Source: Flavobacteriales bacterium UBA1958 (lineage in GTDB: Bacteria; Bacteroidota; Bacteroidia; Flavobacteriales_D; Sanyastnellaceae). Taken from it: a stretch of 22,211 nt of DNA. Position numbers and translations under genes: made by a program. The notes beneath the pieces were generated by a model. That model searched no databases. It had not been told where the DNA came from and saw only the letters and a program-made list of their open reading frames with translations. This document shows, piece by piece, positions 8,779 to 16,486 of this stretch. The stretch is from NCBI GenBank assembly GCA_002336675.1, contig DDEI01000055.1, positions 1 to 22,211 of the forward strand. The letters are read 5' to 3'. The first letter of the stretch is position 1; the number at the start of each line of letters is the position of its first letter.

Positions 8779-8786
8779 CAAATTTA
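8779..8786 (-). promoter_or_regulatory. Bacteroidetes -7 box for the sigma-factor operon
   Basis: The minus strand reads TAAATTTG, an exact TAnnTTTG match about 40 bases before the TTG start at 8739. No clear -33 TTTG was seen. If transcription starts here, housekeeping sigma, rather than the operon's own sigma factor, could drive basal expression. Confidence 0.4.
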
Positions 8787-8813
8787 CAAATCGCGGTGAA
8801 AAACTTAAAATAA

Positions 8814-8848
8814 ATTCAAAAAAAGCGGAAACTTATGCTTCCGCTTTT
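8814..8848 (-). terminator. Rho-independent terminator of the large secreted-protein gene
   Basis: A perfect 10-bp stem, AAAAGCGGAA with TTCCGCTTTT, encloses an 8-base loop (8821-8848). On the minus strand it is followed by a run of seven T residues, complementary to the A tract at 8818-8824. It starts 20 bases after the stop of the gene at 8868 and separates that gene from the sigma operon. Confidence 0.85.
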
Positions 8849-8867
8849 CATTAATAATCTAATGGTA

Positions 8868-10709
8868 CTAATTCTTAACGAATCTCTCTGAAACTGTTGA
8901 ACCGGATGAGCTTATTGTGGTAATATATATTCCCGCCTCTAAATTTTCAACATCCACTTGGAATCTGTTTTTTCCCGAGAGAAGATTTTCATCTTTACTG
9001 TAGACAACTTGTCCAAGGCTATTAAAAATCTGTATGAGAGAGTTAGCCTCAGTATTGCTATCAACAACCACTTCAATCATGCCTCCTTCCTCAACTGGAT
9101 TAGGGAAACAGACAAGATTAATTAAGACATCAAAAATATCCTGGAAGTTATCTTCATTGAATTGTCCCCCACCTGAGAATTCTTCAAATAGATTAAATAA
9201 CTCATCTGCAAAAACAGAATCAAACGCTCCGTTTGCATTTCCGTATTCACAAGAACCGTCATTCATATTTGCCTCAGGATTATAATTTGTTGCATATAAA
9301 TCTGAACATCCATAAATCAAACCTTCACACTCTGAATTTAATGCGAAGGACTCAAAACCAGAACCCCCATCTGATAAGGTCGCTTCAAGAAAAACTCCAT
9401 TAGAATTACTAAGTGAAATTATATTTCCAGACCATCCATCATTCCAAGAATCATTCATTAATAGAGTATAGCATCCATCTGGAAGACATACATAAGACGG
9501 CTCGTCGTTCGCGCTTCCCTCAGCAAATATCCCTTCATCATCTGTAATTGACCATGAAACCTCATTTGGCCATGAACCAAGCTCAAATTGAATAGTAACC
9601 TCATTTAAAGCACAAGTAAAATTGTTATCCTCTTCATCCTCACTATACACGCATGAACCATCGTTAACTGTGGCGCTATCGTCATAGTTGAGTGCGTTTG
9701 AGTCCATACAACCAAAAACTACTTCATCACAATCCACTATTGCTTTTCCCTCAGCATCTAAATCCCAAAATCCACACTCTAATTCACAAGCATGAATTTC
9801 AAAAACTGCATCATACCAACTTATGCATAAGAATTCTTCAGATTCCCAATCACAATCACAAGCATCATATTCACATGAACCATCATTATTTGTAGCAGTT
9901 TCGTCATAATTAAGTGCGTTTGAGTCTGTGCAGCCAAATACTAACTCTTCACAGTCGACAATTATGGGTTCTATAATTTCAAAAGTGATTGGATCCCAAG
10001 TCGTATATGTTCCACACTCGACCAAACACCATGGCACCGTGATTATCTGTCCAAAGTCGGTCAAGACGCAAACCACTTCATCCGAAACACAATCGCATTC
10101 AATGACATTCGTGTATTCACACGTACTGTCGTCATCAGTGGCCGCGGGATTATAATTAGAGGCTAAGGAATCAGTGCATCCAAAAACTTCTTCAATAGAA
10201 TCAAAACCGGTAAGCTCATCAATTGAAACGCAAGATTCATCGCCTAGATTTACAATTAATGAATTTCCTTCAGGGTCTCTAAAATCGGGATACTGTATAC
10301 AAAACTCTTCATCGTTATTTACAGAAATTAGAATAGGAATATACATAAGAGTTTCATCAGTGGTACCAGCAGGTATATAGTATTGGGCTGGGAACATATT
10401 ATGATGGCCATATAAAGTTGCCCCTGAAAGTGCTGACATGGAAAAGTCATATTGCTCCACTAAACCACCATATGGCACATTTAAGCCCATATTATAATAA
10501 TGAGTAATACCCATCCCTACATAAATAATATCTTCATCAGTTGTAATCCCTATTTCCAATGTCCCTTGTAAGTACTCAACACCAGATATGGTAGTAAAGT
10601 ACTCATTTTGAGTAGTGAGAGATTCAATCGTTAAATCCACATTAGCGCTTGCTTTATTTAGAAAGAGAAAACTAATGGTGATGATGGCACAATATTTTAA
10701 AATATTCAT
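8868..10709 (-). CDS. Large secreted cysteine-rich repeat protein with T9SS sorting tail
   Basis: The 613-residue protein has a signal peptide (about 1-22) and a beta-rich N-terminal region to about 170. Four 25-residue GCTD-type repeats follow at 175-199, 257-281, 331-355 and 465-489. Cysteine-rich spacers (203-256, 283-330) carry a shared CDC...ECG...VDC pattern. A 100-residue beta domain (366-464) holds CLPDGCYTLLMNDSWNDGW. The type A T9SS tail runs from FPNP at 535 to the C-terminus (LEAGIYITTISSSG, then SERFVKN). Such tails send cargo through the type IX system to the cell surface. The Asp/Asn-rich repeats suggest calcium binding, as in related repeats; this is inference. The function may be adhesion or a surface layer. 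A terminator follows directly. Confidence 0.85.
   Translation of the reverse strand: MNILKYCAIITISFLFLNKASANVDLTIESLTTQNEYFTTISGVEYLQGTLEIGITTDEDIIYVGMGITHYYNMGLNVPYGGLVEQYDFSMSALSGATLYGHHNMFPAQYYIPAGTTDETLMYIPILISVNNDEEFCIQYPDFRDPEGNSLIVNLGDESCVSIDELTGFDSIEEVFGCTDSLASNYNPAATDDDSTCEYTNVIECDCVSDEVVCVLTDFGQIITVPWCLVECGTYTTWDPITFEIIEPIIVDCEELVFGCTDSNALNYDETATNNDGSCEYDACDCDWESEEFLCISWYDAVFEIHACELECGFWDLDAEGKAIVDCDEVVFGCMDSNALNYDDSATVNDGSCVYSEDEEDNNFTCALNEVTIQFELGSWPNEVSWSITDDEGIFAEGSANDEPSYVCLPDGCYTLLMNDSWNDGWSGNIISLSNSNGVFLEATLSDGGSGFESFALNSECEGLIYGCSDLYATNYNPEANMNDGSCEYGNANGAFDSVFADELFNLFEEFSGGGQFNEDNFQDIFDVLINLVCFPNPVEEGGMIEVVVDSNTEANSLIQIFNSLGQVVYSKDENLLSGKNRFQVDVENLEAGIYITTISSSGSTVSERFVKN
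9243..10187 (-). repeat. Four GCTD-type cysteine/Asp-rich repeats within the secreted protein
   Basis: The 25-codon units lie at 10113-10187, 9867-9941, 9645-9719 and 9243-9317. Each starts with (V/I)(F/Y)GC, keeps an Asp two residues after the Cys, NY(N/D) in the middle, and ends in D(G/S)(S/T)C then a Tyr. Units 1 and 2 are each followed by a related cysteine-rich spacer, so a composite block of about 75-82 residues appears to have been duplicated. Units 2 and 3 are the most alike (both contain SNALNYD), which suggests the newest copy event. Confidence 0.8.
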
Positions 10710-10807
10710 AATTTTTTTTAAGTGATTTGAAATGTCTTGCTATAAATACGAACCTCACATCCAAAATCTTGGGGCAAGCTATAGAAAACACCCTAACCCT
10801 ATCATTA

Positions 10808-11824
10808 TCAGCTCCAAACTTTAGTTCCTTCGGAACAATTCTGACAAATCTCTATAGTACTTCTTCCTTTTAACACCCCTTTTCTAAACGCGTTATACTG
10901 ACTTCCTAACCACACTTCTTTAAACGATAATTCGTTCACATTACCCATGGCATGAGTAGCGTCTTTATCAAAACAGCATGGGACAATCTTTCCATCCCAA
11001 GTTACCACGCTACCTCTCCACATTCTCCAACACTGGTTTTCTAGTTTATTTTTAATTGCATAAGTGCCGTCTTTTTTCTTTCTGTACCTAGAATACACCC
11101 CATTTTCAGGCATAAGCTCATTTCCGTTTTTAAAATCATAAAGCTGAGCTGTTTTAAAGGTAATAAAGTCTACACCTTCTTTTTCAGCAAGAGTTTTAGC
11201 ATCATCTATTTGGTGCTCATTTGGTTTAACTACTAAAAACTGGAAAACGACTAGTGGCGATTTAGAGTTTAACTGTTTTTTGGCCTTGATAATATTTCTT
11301 GTTCCTTCCAAAACTTTATCCAACCTCCCGTTTATTCTATATGACTCGTATGTGTCTTGGGTAGTCCCATCTAATGAGATTATTAACTTATCCAATCCTG
11401 ACTCTACGGTTTTTCGGGCATTATCCTCTGACAAAAAATGACCATTAGTACTTGTAGAGGTGAAAATACCTTTTTCACTCGCCAATTTGACTAGGTTTAA
11501 AAAATCTTTATGAATGTATGGCTCACCTTGAAAATAAAAATTTATGTACGTGAGGTACTTGTCTAAACCCCTCAAGGTCGTTTCTAAAGTATTCTGCTTT
11601 AAACTTCCCGTGGGCCTAGAAAATATTTTTAGCCCTGACGGACACTCAGGACAACCCAAATTGCAAGCTGTAGTTGGTTCTATGGTTAATGAAGTAGGCA
11701 TTCCCCAAATAGTTGGTTTAGACATAAGCTTAGAACAATAAAAACTAAGCCAAAGCTTAATCATATTTAACAGCTTGTGAAAAGTTAGCTTCCTGAGATA
11801 TTCTATAGCCTCTTTCTTACTCAT
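10808..11824 (-). CDS. Radical SAM enzyme with SPASM-like C-terminal domain
   Basis: This 338-residue protein has the radical SAM iron-sulfur motif CNLGCPEC (Cys54, 58, 61) after a short N-terminal extension. Core strand elements follow (INFYFQGEPYIHKDF, TSTNGHFL, LIISLDGTTQDTYESYR). The C-terminal SPASM-like region has further cysteines for auxiliary clusters (CWRMWRG, GKIVPCCFD, CQNC at 327-330). Such enzymes use 5'-deoxyadenosyl radical chemistry, often on peptides or small metabolites. No precursor peptide or partner enzyme lies nearby, so the substrate cannot be inferred. The start at 11824 is the first ATG; MSKPTIWGMP at residue 34 is a possible later start. Confidence 0.85.
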   Translation of the reverse strand: MSKKEAIEYLRKLTFHKLLNMIKLWLSFYCSKLMSKPTIWGMPTSLTIEPTTACNLGCPECPSGLKIFSRPTGSLKQNTLETTLRGLDKYLTYINFYFQGEPYIHKDFLNLVKLASEKGIFTSTSTNGHFLSEDNARKTVESGLDKLIISLDGTTQDTYESYRINGRLDKVLEGTRNIIKAKKQLNSKSPLVVFQFLVVKPNEHQIDDAKTLAEKEGVDFITFKTAQLYDFKNGNELMPENGVYSRYRKKKDGTYAIKNKLENQCWRMWRGSVVTWDGKIVPCCFDKDATHAMGNVNELSFKEVWLGSQYNAFRKGVLKGRSTIEICQNCSEGTKVWS

Positions 11825-11896
11825 TTAGAAAAGTAAAAGTACTCCTATAAATTATAATCAGTTGATAATCTCTAACTTTGTTCTGGCGAGACTGAA

Positions 11897-12220
11897 ATGA
11901 TGAAAAACACGTGTAGCGGCAGATTGAATATAGGCTCTGAATCACTATTGTCTGATTCCAACTTATATGTTTCTGCAGAGGGAGCTTATTCAAGGCTGTT
12001 TCTAGAAGGCAAAAAGAGTTCATTATCTCTAGAGATTTAAAACGTATCCTAGAGTGACTAAAAGCTTCAAAAATTTCAGAATTTATAGAAGTAAAATCAT
12101 TAATTTAAATCACATCCTGCTGGTAATGAGAAAAAAAGAATAATGACACTAAAAAACAAAGTGGAGGACGAAATTGCAGAGAGAAGGTTAAATGAGTTTT
12201 TAGAATTTTTAAAAGGGTAG
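11897..12220 (+). pseudogene. Decayed LytTR-type DNA-binding domain (response regulator remnant)
   Basis: Three fragments in order match a LytTR domain. Frame 1 from ATG 11897 to TAA 12038-12040 includes LYVSAEGAYSRLFLEGKK, like the YIEAEGNYS strand. A +1 frame at 12066-12119 reads FKNFRIYRSKIINLNHI, matching the FxRxHRSxxxNLxxI core. The first frame resumes and ends in DEIAERRLNEFLEFLKG before TAG at 12218-12220, matching the usual GxxIxxSRRxxxEFLxxL end. A stop and frame changes separate them, and no receiver domain precedes them. The family binds DNA in two-component control; this copy should be inactive. It ends eight bases before the DUF3109 gene. Confidence 0.6.
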
Positions 12221-12228
12221 AAAAAGAA

Positions 12229-12804
12229 ATGGTAGAAATAGACAACAAGCTAATCTCAATGGATGTATTCGACAAAAAATTCGTTTGCGATTTAACGGCA
12301 TGTAAAGGTGCTTGCTGTGTAGAAGGAAATGGCGGAGCTCCTTTAGAAGAGAGTGAGTTAGAACTACTTGAAAAAAACTTCGGTGCTGCTAAAAAATACA
12401 TGTCTACCGAAAACATAAAAGTCATTGAAACAAAGGGGTTTTTTTCCATCGGAGAAGATGGAGAATTAGAAACGCCTTTAAAAGGAACTGAAGAATGTGC
12501 TTATGTGCATTACGATAAGTCAGGAACAGCTAAGTGCAGCTATGATACTGCATACAGAAACGGTGAGTCAGAATGGATGAAGCCCATCAGTTGTCATTTG
12601 TATCCTATTCGTCTAACCAAACTTAAAACTCATACCGCTTTAAACTACCACAAGTGGGGGATCTGTGCGCCTGCCTGTGACTGCGGGGCTCGATTAGATG
12701 TCCCTGTATATAAATTTTTAAAAGAGCCGCTTATCAGAAAATTCGGGGAAGAGTTTTACTCAGAAATAGAGAGAGCTGCTGATATTTTAGACACTTCGAA
12801 ATAA
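12229..12804 (+). CDS. DUF3109 family cysteine-cluster protein
   Basis: This 191-residue protein is rich in ordered cysteines: CDLTACKGACC (Cys20, 25, 29, 30), Cys90, Cys103, SCHLYPIR (Cys122) and WGICAPACDCG (Cys146, 150, 152). The pattern matches the Bacteroidetes DUF3109 family, related to YkgJ-type proteins thought to bind a metal or iron-sulfur cluster. The biochemical role is not known. No signal peptide is present, so it should be cytoplasmic. It starts eight bases after the LytTR remnant; any promoter would lie inside that dead gene. Confidence 0.8.
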   Translation: MVEIDNKLISMDVFDKKFVCDLTACKGACCVEGNGGAPLEESELELLEKNFGAAKKYMSTENIKVIETKGFFSIGEDGELETPLKGTEECAYVHYDKSGTAKCSYDTAYRNGESEWMKPISCHLYPIRLTKLKTHTALNYHKWGICAPACDCGARLDVPVYKFLKEPLIRKFGEEFYSEIERAADILDTSK

Positions 12805-12999
12805 TCTTTTCATTTTCAGAATCTGCTTCAGGCAAGAGAGAAATTAAGCTATTAATCAACTGTACAGATGAGGTTAAATGCCCTGAGGAATAGCACGCTA
12901 TTAAACGCAGAAGAGAAATAAAAATAGTCCTATGCTTTTTGTTTTATGAGCGCTAACATCTCTAACTATATACTATGAAATCCACTAAGCATATTCTAC

Positions 13000-13007
13000 T
13001 ATTTTTG
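13000..13007 (+). promoter_or_regulatory. Bacteroidetes -7 box for panD
   Basis: TATTTTTG matches TAnnTTTG exactly and ends five bases before the panD ATG at 13013, so the mRNA would be nearly leaderless. The rest of the 208-base gap (12805-13012) holds only a short inverted repeat (AATAGC/GCTATT near 12893). Confidence 0.45.
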
Positions 13008-13012
13008 CGCCT

Positions 13013-13366
13013 ATGAAGATACAAGCAGTAAAATCTAAAATTCACAGAGTTACAGTAACTCAAGCCGAACTAAATTATGTGGGAAGTATCACTATAGACT
13101 TGGCTCTAATGGAAGCCGCTGACATTATAGAGGGCGAGCGAGTTCAAATCGTGAATATAAACAATGGAGAACGCTTAGAAACATATGTAATCCCTGGCGA
13201 TAGAGGATCTGGAACTATTTGTTTAAACGGCCCTGCAGCTAGAAAAGTAGCCGTTGGCGATATCGTGATAATCATTGGATACGGCTATATGGACTTCGAG
13301 GAAGCTAAAGACTTTAAGCCGTCGATAGCATTCCCTGATACAACGACTAACTTATTAGTTAATTAA
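13013..13366 (+). CDS. panD: Aspartate 1-decarboxylase
   Basis: PanD converts L-aspartate to beta-alanine for pantothenate and coenzyme A synthesis. The 117-residue proenzyme has the usual length and the self-cleavage site Gly24-Ser25 (NYVGSITID), which yields the pyruvoyl cofactor. Also visible are the substrate region [10 protein letters not shown] and the conserved [16 protein letters not shown] (about 62-77). It is cytoplasmic and forms tetramers in the family. The downstream flippase-like gene starts within a few bases of the stop, so both are probably co-transcribed. No pantothenate synthetase (panC) gene is in the window. Confidence 0.95.
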   Translation: MKIQAVKSKIHRVTVTQAELNYVGSITIDLALMEAADIIEGERVQIVNINNGERLETYVIPGDRGSGTICLNGPAARKVAVGDIVIIIGYGYMDFEEAKDFKPSIAFPDTTTNLLVN

Positions 13367-13368
13367 CT

Positions 13369-14385
13369 ATCAAAAATTACATTAAAATACCATTATTCCT
13401 AGGAATAGGTTTAGTCATTCTTTATTTGGCTTCTAAAGACATCCCGTTAGAAAAAATATGGGTCATCATTCAGTCTTCGGATAAAGTATGGGTGCTGGCC
13501 TCTGTGGTCATGGGTTATGTGGCAATAGTCGCTCGGGGATTAAGGTGGTCTAACTTATTAGAGCCTATGGGGTATTTCCCTAAAAAGTGGAATAATATCC
13601 ATGCTGTAGCATTGTCATATTTTGTGAGTTTAGTAATCCCTAGGTCCGGAGAAATAGTCCGGTGTACTGCTGTAAACCAGGTAGAAAATATTCCTGTAGA
13701 CAAACTCTTCGGAACTGTAATCTTAGAAAGAGTGATCGATACGTCTATTCTTTTAATGTTTGTAGGAATGGCTTTTTTACTGAACTATGACATCTTTACT
13801 TCCTTGTTTGAGATTACCTCTAGGGATGCTGATAGCACCTCTTCAGAGGTCAACTTAATTTGGATTTCACTATTTACTCTAATAGCAGCTGTAGTTATCT
13901 TGTTTTTGCTCAGAAAAAAAATAATGTCCACTGCATTATGGAGTAAAATAAAAAGTTTCTTAGAGGGCATGAGGGAAGGGTTTCTCTCTATTAAGAAAAT
14001 GAAAAAAAAAGGTCAATTTATCTTCTTTTCCCTGGTTATTTGGGCTATGTACTACTTAAGTATGATGGCAATGCTAAAAGCACTTCATATGGATTCTTAC
14101 TGTTGGAATGAAAGCCTATTCTTAGTCGTAGCTGGAGGGTTAGGAGTGATTATCCCTACTCAAAATGGAATAGGAACCTATCATTTACTCATAAAATATG
14201 GGGTGTTAGTTCTGGCCTCAGCGTATGCTTTTTATCCTAGTCTGTCTCAGTTAGAAATCCAAGAAATCGGGCTTTCCCTGGCTTGGCTTCAATGGGGCGC
14301 TCAAACCATAATGATGATAATAGCTGGAATATTTGCTACTATTGCTTTCGCGGTGCAACGTAAAAAAAACAATGCTTCAACTTAA
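13369..14385 (+). CDS. Flippase-like membrane protein (LPG synthase transmembrane family), start codon unusual
   Basis: About 338 residues with multiple hydrophobic helices. Family landmarks are ARGLRWSNLLEPMGY, the segment SYFVSLVIPRSGEIVRC, LFGTVILERVIDTS, and IPTQNGIGTYH near the end. Homologues normally open with a basic residue and then a first helix; here KNYIKIPLFLGIGLVILYL provides that helix, but the codon where ATG is expected is ATC at 13369. The first conventional start, TTG at 13426, would delete that helix. I therefore extend to 13369 and flag the start as odd. It follows panD immediately and overlaps the next gene by 14 bases. It probably moves or handles a lipid or polyprenyl-linked substrate; this is family-level inference. 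Confidence 0.75.
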   Translation: MKNYIKIPLFLGIGLVILYLASKDIPLEKIWVIIQSSDKVWVLASVVMGYVAIVARGLRWSNLLEPMGYFPKKWNNIHAVALSYFVSLVIPRSGEIVRCTAVNQVENIPVDKLFGTVILERVIDTSILLMFVGMAFLLNYDIFTSLFEITSRDADSTSSEVNLIWISLFTLIAAVVILFLLRKKIMSTALWSKIKSFLEGMREGFLSIKKMKKKGQFIFFSLVIWAMYYLSMMAMLKALHMDSYCWNESLFLVVAGGLGVIIPTQNGIGTYHLLIKYGVLVLASAYAFYPSLSQLEIQEIGLSLAWLQWGAQTIMMIIAGIFATIAFAVQRKKNNAST

Positions 14386-14863
14386 AAACATATTACCAAA
14401 AATTAACCAGCTTAAAGCTGAAGGGAAATCGATAGTTTTCACCAACGGATGCTTTGACATCCTGCATGCGGGGCATGTTGATTACCTTCACGCAGCTGGC
14501 CAATTAGCAGATTGTTTGGTAGTAGCGGTAAATTCTGATGATTCTGTAAAACGCCTAGAGAAAGGTACTGAGAGACCTGTAAATTCTGAAGAAAATAGAC
14601 TAAAGCTTATTTCTGCACTAGGCTTCGTCCACATTGCATTTATTTTTAATGAAGATACTCCTCTAAATTGCATAGCTGAAATTACACCCGATATTTTAGT
14701 GAAAGGAGCTGATTATGACCCGAAACAAACTGATCATAACGCTAAAACTTATATCGTAGGCTCCAAGGAGGTGTTGTCTTATGGAGGAGAAGTCTCTGTG
14801 GTAGAATTAACTGAAGGGTTTTCGACTACACTTCTCATAGAAAAAATAAAGAAAGCTTACTAG
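14372..14863 (+). CDS. rfaE2: RfaE2/HldE-type sugar-phosphate nucleotidyltransferase
   Basis: This 163-residue protein is the stand-alone nucleotidyltransferase half of HldE (RfaE domain II), which in the best-known cases adenylylates heptose 1-phosphate for lipopolysaccharide core synthesis. It has the fold's phosphate-binding motif TNGCFDILHAGH (24-35, with HAGH as the HxGH signature), the VVAVNSDDSVKRLEKG loop, and the C-terminal EGFSTTLLIEKI that supports nucleotide binding. The start ATG at 14372 lies inside the end of the flippase-like gene, indicating coupling. An upstream TTG at 14333 is open but would add residues the family lacks. Its stop overlaps the convergent epimerase gene by four bases. 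Confidence 0.85.
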   Translation: MLQLKNILPKINQLKAEGKSIVFTNGCFDILHAGHVDYLHAAGQLADCLVVAVNSDDSVKRLEKGTERPVNSEENRLKLISALGFVHIAFIFNEDTPLNCIAEITPDILVKGADYDPKQTDHNAKTYIVGSKEVLSYGGEVSVVELTEGFSTTLLIEKIKKAY

Positions 14864-15267
14864 TCTTTAGGCTTATCTGCACAAAGTTCTACTAGTACAC
14901 CATTAGAAGATTTAGGATGCATAAAAGCGATGATTTTATCATCCGCGCCAGTTTTAGGCACGTCATGTATCATTTTATACCCCTTTCCCTTAAGTTCTTC
15001 TATTTTTTTCTGAATGTTTTCTACATGAAAAGCTATGTGGTGAAGACCTTCACCTTTCTTTTCTATAAATCTAGCTATAGGACTATCCTCTGAAGTAGCC
15101 TCTAAAAGTTCGATTTTGGTCTCCCCAAGCTGAAAAAAAAGCGTGTTTACATTCTCAGATATTACTAACTCATTCTTATAAGATTCTGTTCCTAAAATAT
15201 CCTGGAATATTATCTCTGAATCGTTGATACTTTTGACCGCTATACCTATATGCTCTAATTTATTCAT
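14860..15267 (-). CDS. mce: Methylmalonyl-CoA epimerase
   Basis: This 135-residue enzyme of the glyoxalase/VOC fold interconverts (S)- and (R)-methylmalonyl-CoA, linking propionyl-CoA carboxylase to methylmalonyl-CoA mutase. Metal-ligand positions are visible: His6 (LEHIGIAV), Glu53 (KIELLEA), the pair His76-77 (GLHHIAFHVEN) and Glu127 (GVLVELC). The length is normal. It converges on the RfaE2 gene, and both stop codons lie in a shared CTAG. The matching carboxylase beta subunit is at 548-2086; the mutase is not in the window. Confidence 0.9.
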   Translation of the reverse strand: MNKLEHIGIAVKSINDSEIIFQDILGTESYKNELVISENVNTLFFQLGETKIELLEATSEDSPIARFIEKKGEGLHHIAFHVENIQKKIEELKGKGYKMIHDVPKTGADDKIIAFMHPKSSNGVLVELCADKPKD

Positions 15268-15321
15268 ACGGCTAAAATAAATTTTAATGAAATAGAAAGC
15301 CGGGGTTAAATGGAGTAAGTT

Positions 15322-15525
15322 CTATCTCTTTCTAATCTCCTTACCTGAAATTTTCTCGTAATTGAGATAGTAAATGTGTTTATCTAACTCAAAGGTATCC
15401 AGAGAGGCACTCCCCATATAGTATTTTTGTTTTAATCGAATCGTATTCTCACCCAATGGTGAATTTAAGCTCACCTCTTAAGTGCACAGATTAGTGTTTC
15501 TTTCGTCTAGCTGAATTTTGAGGCA
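15322..15525 (-). pseudogene. Short decayed ORF, unidentified
   Basis: This lies in the 316-base gap between the epimerase and the small secreted protein. One minus-strand frame reads LKIQLDERNTNLCT, a TAA at 15480-15478, then 53 codons ending at TAG 15322-15324 (with LDTFELDKHIYYLNYEKI near the end). Mixed charged and aromatic composition on both sides of the stop looks coding. A GTG at 15474 could start a 50-residue product instead. I recognise no family. Confidence 0.3.
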
Positions 15526-15528
15526 TAA

Positions 15529-15563
15529 AAAAGCCCGATTAACACATTATCAATCAGGATTTT
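15529..15563 (-). terminator. Probable terminator of the small T9SS cargo gene
   Basis: AAAAGCCCGATT and AATCAGGATTTT can pair (10 of 12 positions) around an 11-base loop. On the minus strand the hairpin is followed by a short T run. It begins about 20 bases past the stop of the gene at 15584. Confidence 0.5.
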
Positions 15564-15583
15564 AAATATTTACTAGGTAATGA

Positions 15584-16339
15584 CTATCTTCTAACTTGAA
15601 GCTTTTCAGTGATTATTTCTTCATTTACTAATACACTTAGCGTATAGAATCCAACAGCATATCCACTAAGATCTATCTGCTTTCCATCTGTAAGAGAAAG
15701 CTCTAGAATGGTTTTCCCTTGAGCATCTAATAGCTTTCCTGGAAAAGTTCCAGCAGGTAATCCTGCTAAAGTAAGCACATCCGACACAGGGTTAGGAAAC
15801 ATCCTTAATTGAACAGCGACATCAGATTCTCCGATTCCGTTTGCGCTAGCAGCAACATGTGCATAAACCAATCCTAATTCTCCACCAGTAGTAGCTATTA
15901 CTACGTAATCATGATGAACATCTGTACTTTCAGTAAGAATAGCCAGTCTCTGCACATAGTCTAATGTTGTCTCATTTTCTAATCTTATTGGAGGAGTAGC
16001 ATTCACACCATCATTTAGTAATGCCATAGACGGCTCACTTGCTATAGATACAGACTCTCCATCGGTATTAGTATATACGTTTATATCAATGCTAGCCTCT
16101 AGCATTTGAATAAATTCCTCGAAAGAAATCAGTGCGCTCCCATTTAAATCAGTTTGAGACGCCTCTTCACTCAATCTAGCTATCATTAACCCATAAACTT
16201 CAGTATAAGACTCTGTTTCCGCCAGACTAGCTTCCACTATTTCCACAGCTTTAGCATTGGATTCTTCCATTGAAGAAGTTTGAGCAAAAATACTTCCGAT
16301 GGCAAGTATGGCTCCTATAGTAAATGTGGTTCTTTTCAT
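15584..16339 (-). CDS. Small secreted protein with EF-hand-like loop and T9SS sorting tail
   Basis: The 251-residue product has a signal peptide (about 1-20, ending IGSIFAQ). A helical, acidic segment contains DLNGSALISFEEF (64-76). Its Asp, Asn, Ser, Ile and Glu sit at EF-hand loop positions 1, 3, 5, 8 and 12, so calcium binding is plausible but only inferred. From residue 178 it carries a type A T9SS tail: FPNPVSDVLTL, then GKTILELSL, then YAVGFYTLSVLV and a basic end (KLQVRR). It should be exported and anchored at or released from the cell surface. No enzyme domain was recognised. A probable terminator lies just downstream; upstream only a near-match box TACATTTC was seen. Confidence 0.75.
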   Translation of the reverse strand: MKRTTFTIGAILAIGSIFAQTSSMEESNAKAVEIVEASLAETESYTEVYGLMIARLSEEASQTDLNGSALISFEEFIQMLEASIDINVYTNTDGESVSIASEPSMALLNDGVNATPPIRLENETTLDYVQRLAILTESTDVHHDYVVIATTGGELGLVYAHVAASANGIGESDVAVQLRMFPNPVSDVLTLAGLPAGTFPGKLLDAQGKTILELSLTDGKQIDLSGYAVGFYTLSVLVNEEIITEKLQVRR

Positions 16340-16486
16340 TATTCAGGAATTAAATTTTTTTCTTCGTTGATTATTAGGAAATGTAATATACGAAATATTT
16401 TGCGTTTGCATAAAATGACATAATAAGAATAATACATATTCACTAATACAAATCGTCTGTTTTCGTTATTCGTATGAGACCTCACT

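Noticed and set aside
9692..9895. Plus-strand His/Asn-rich ORF opposite the cysteine-rich secreted protein
   Set aside because: Its composition is the complement of Asp/Glu/Ser codons in the repeats; there is no independent support.
11817..12023. Minus-strand ORF of 68 codons upstream of the radical SAM gene
   Set aside because: It is antisense to the LytTR remnant, which explains the region better, and its sequence resembles no protein family I know.
12880..12905. Short inverted repeat AATAGC/GCTATT before panD, considered as a terminator for the DUF3109 gene
   Set aside because: The stem is only 6 bp with a two-base loop and has no T run after it.
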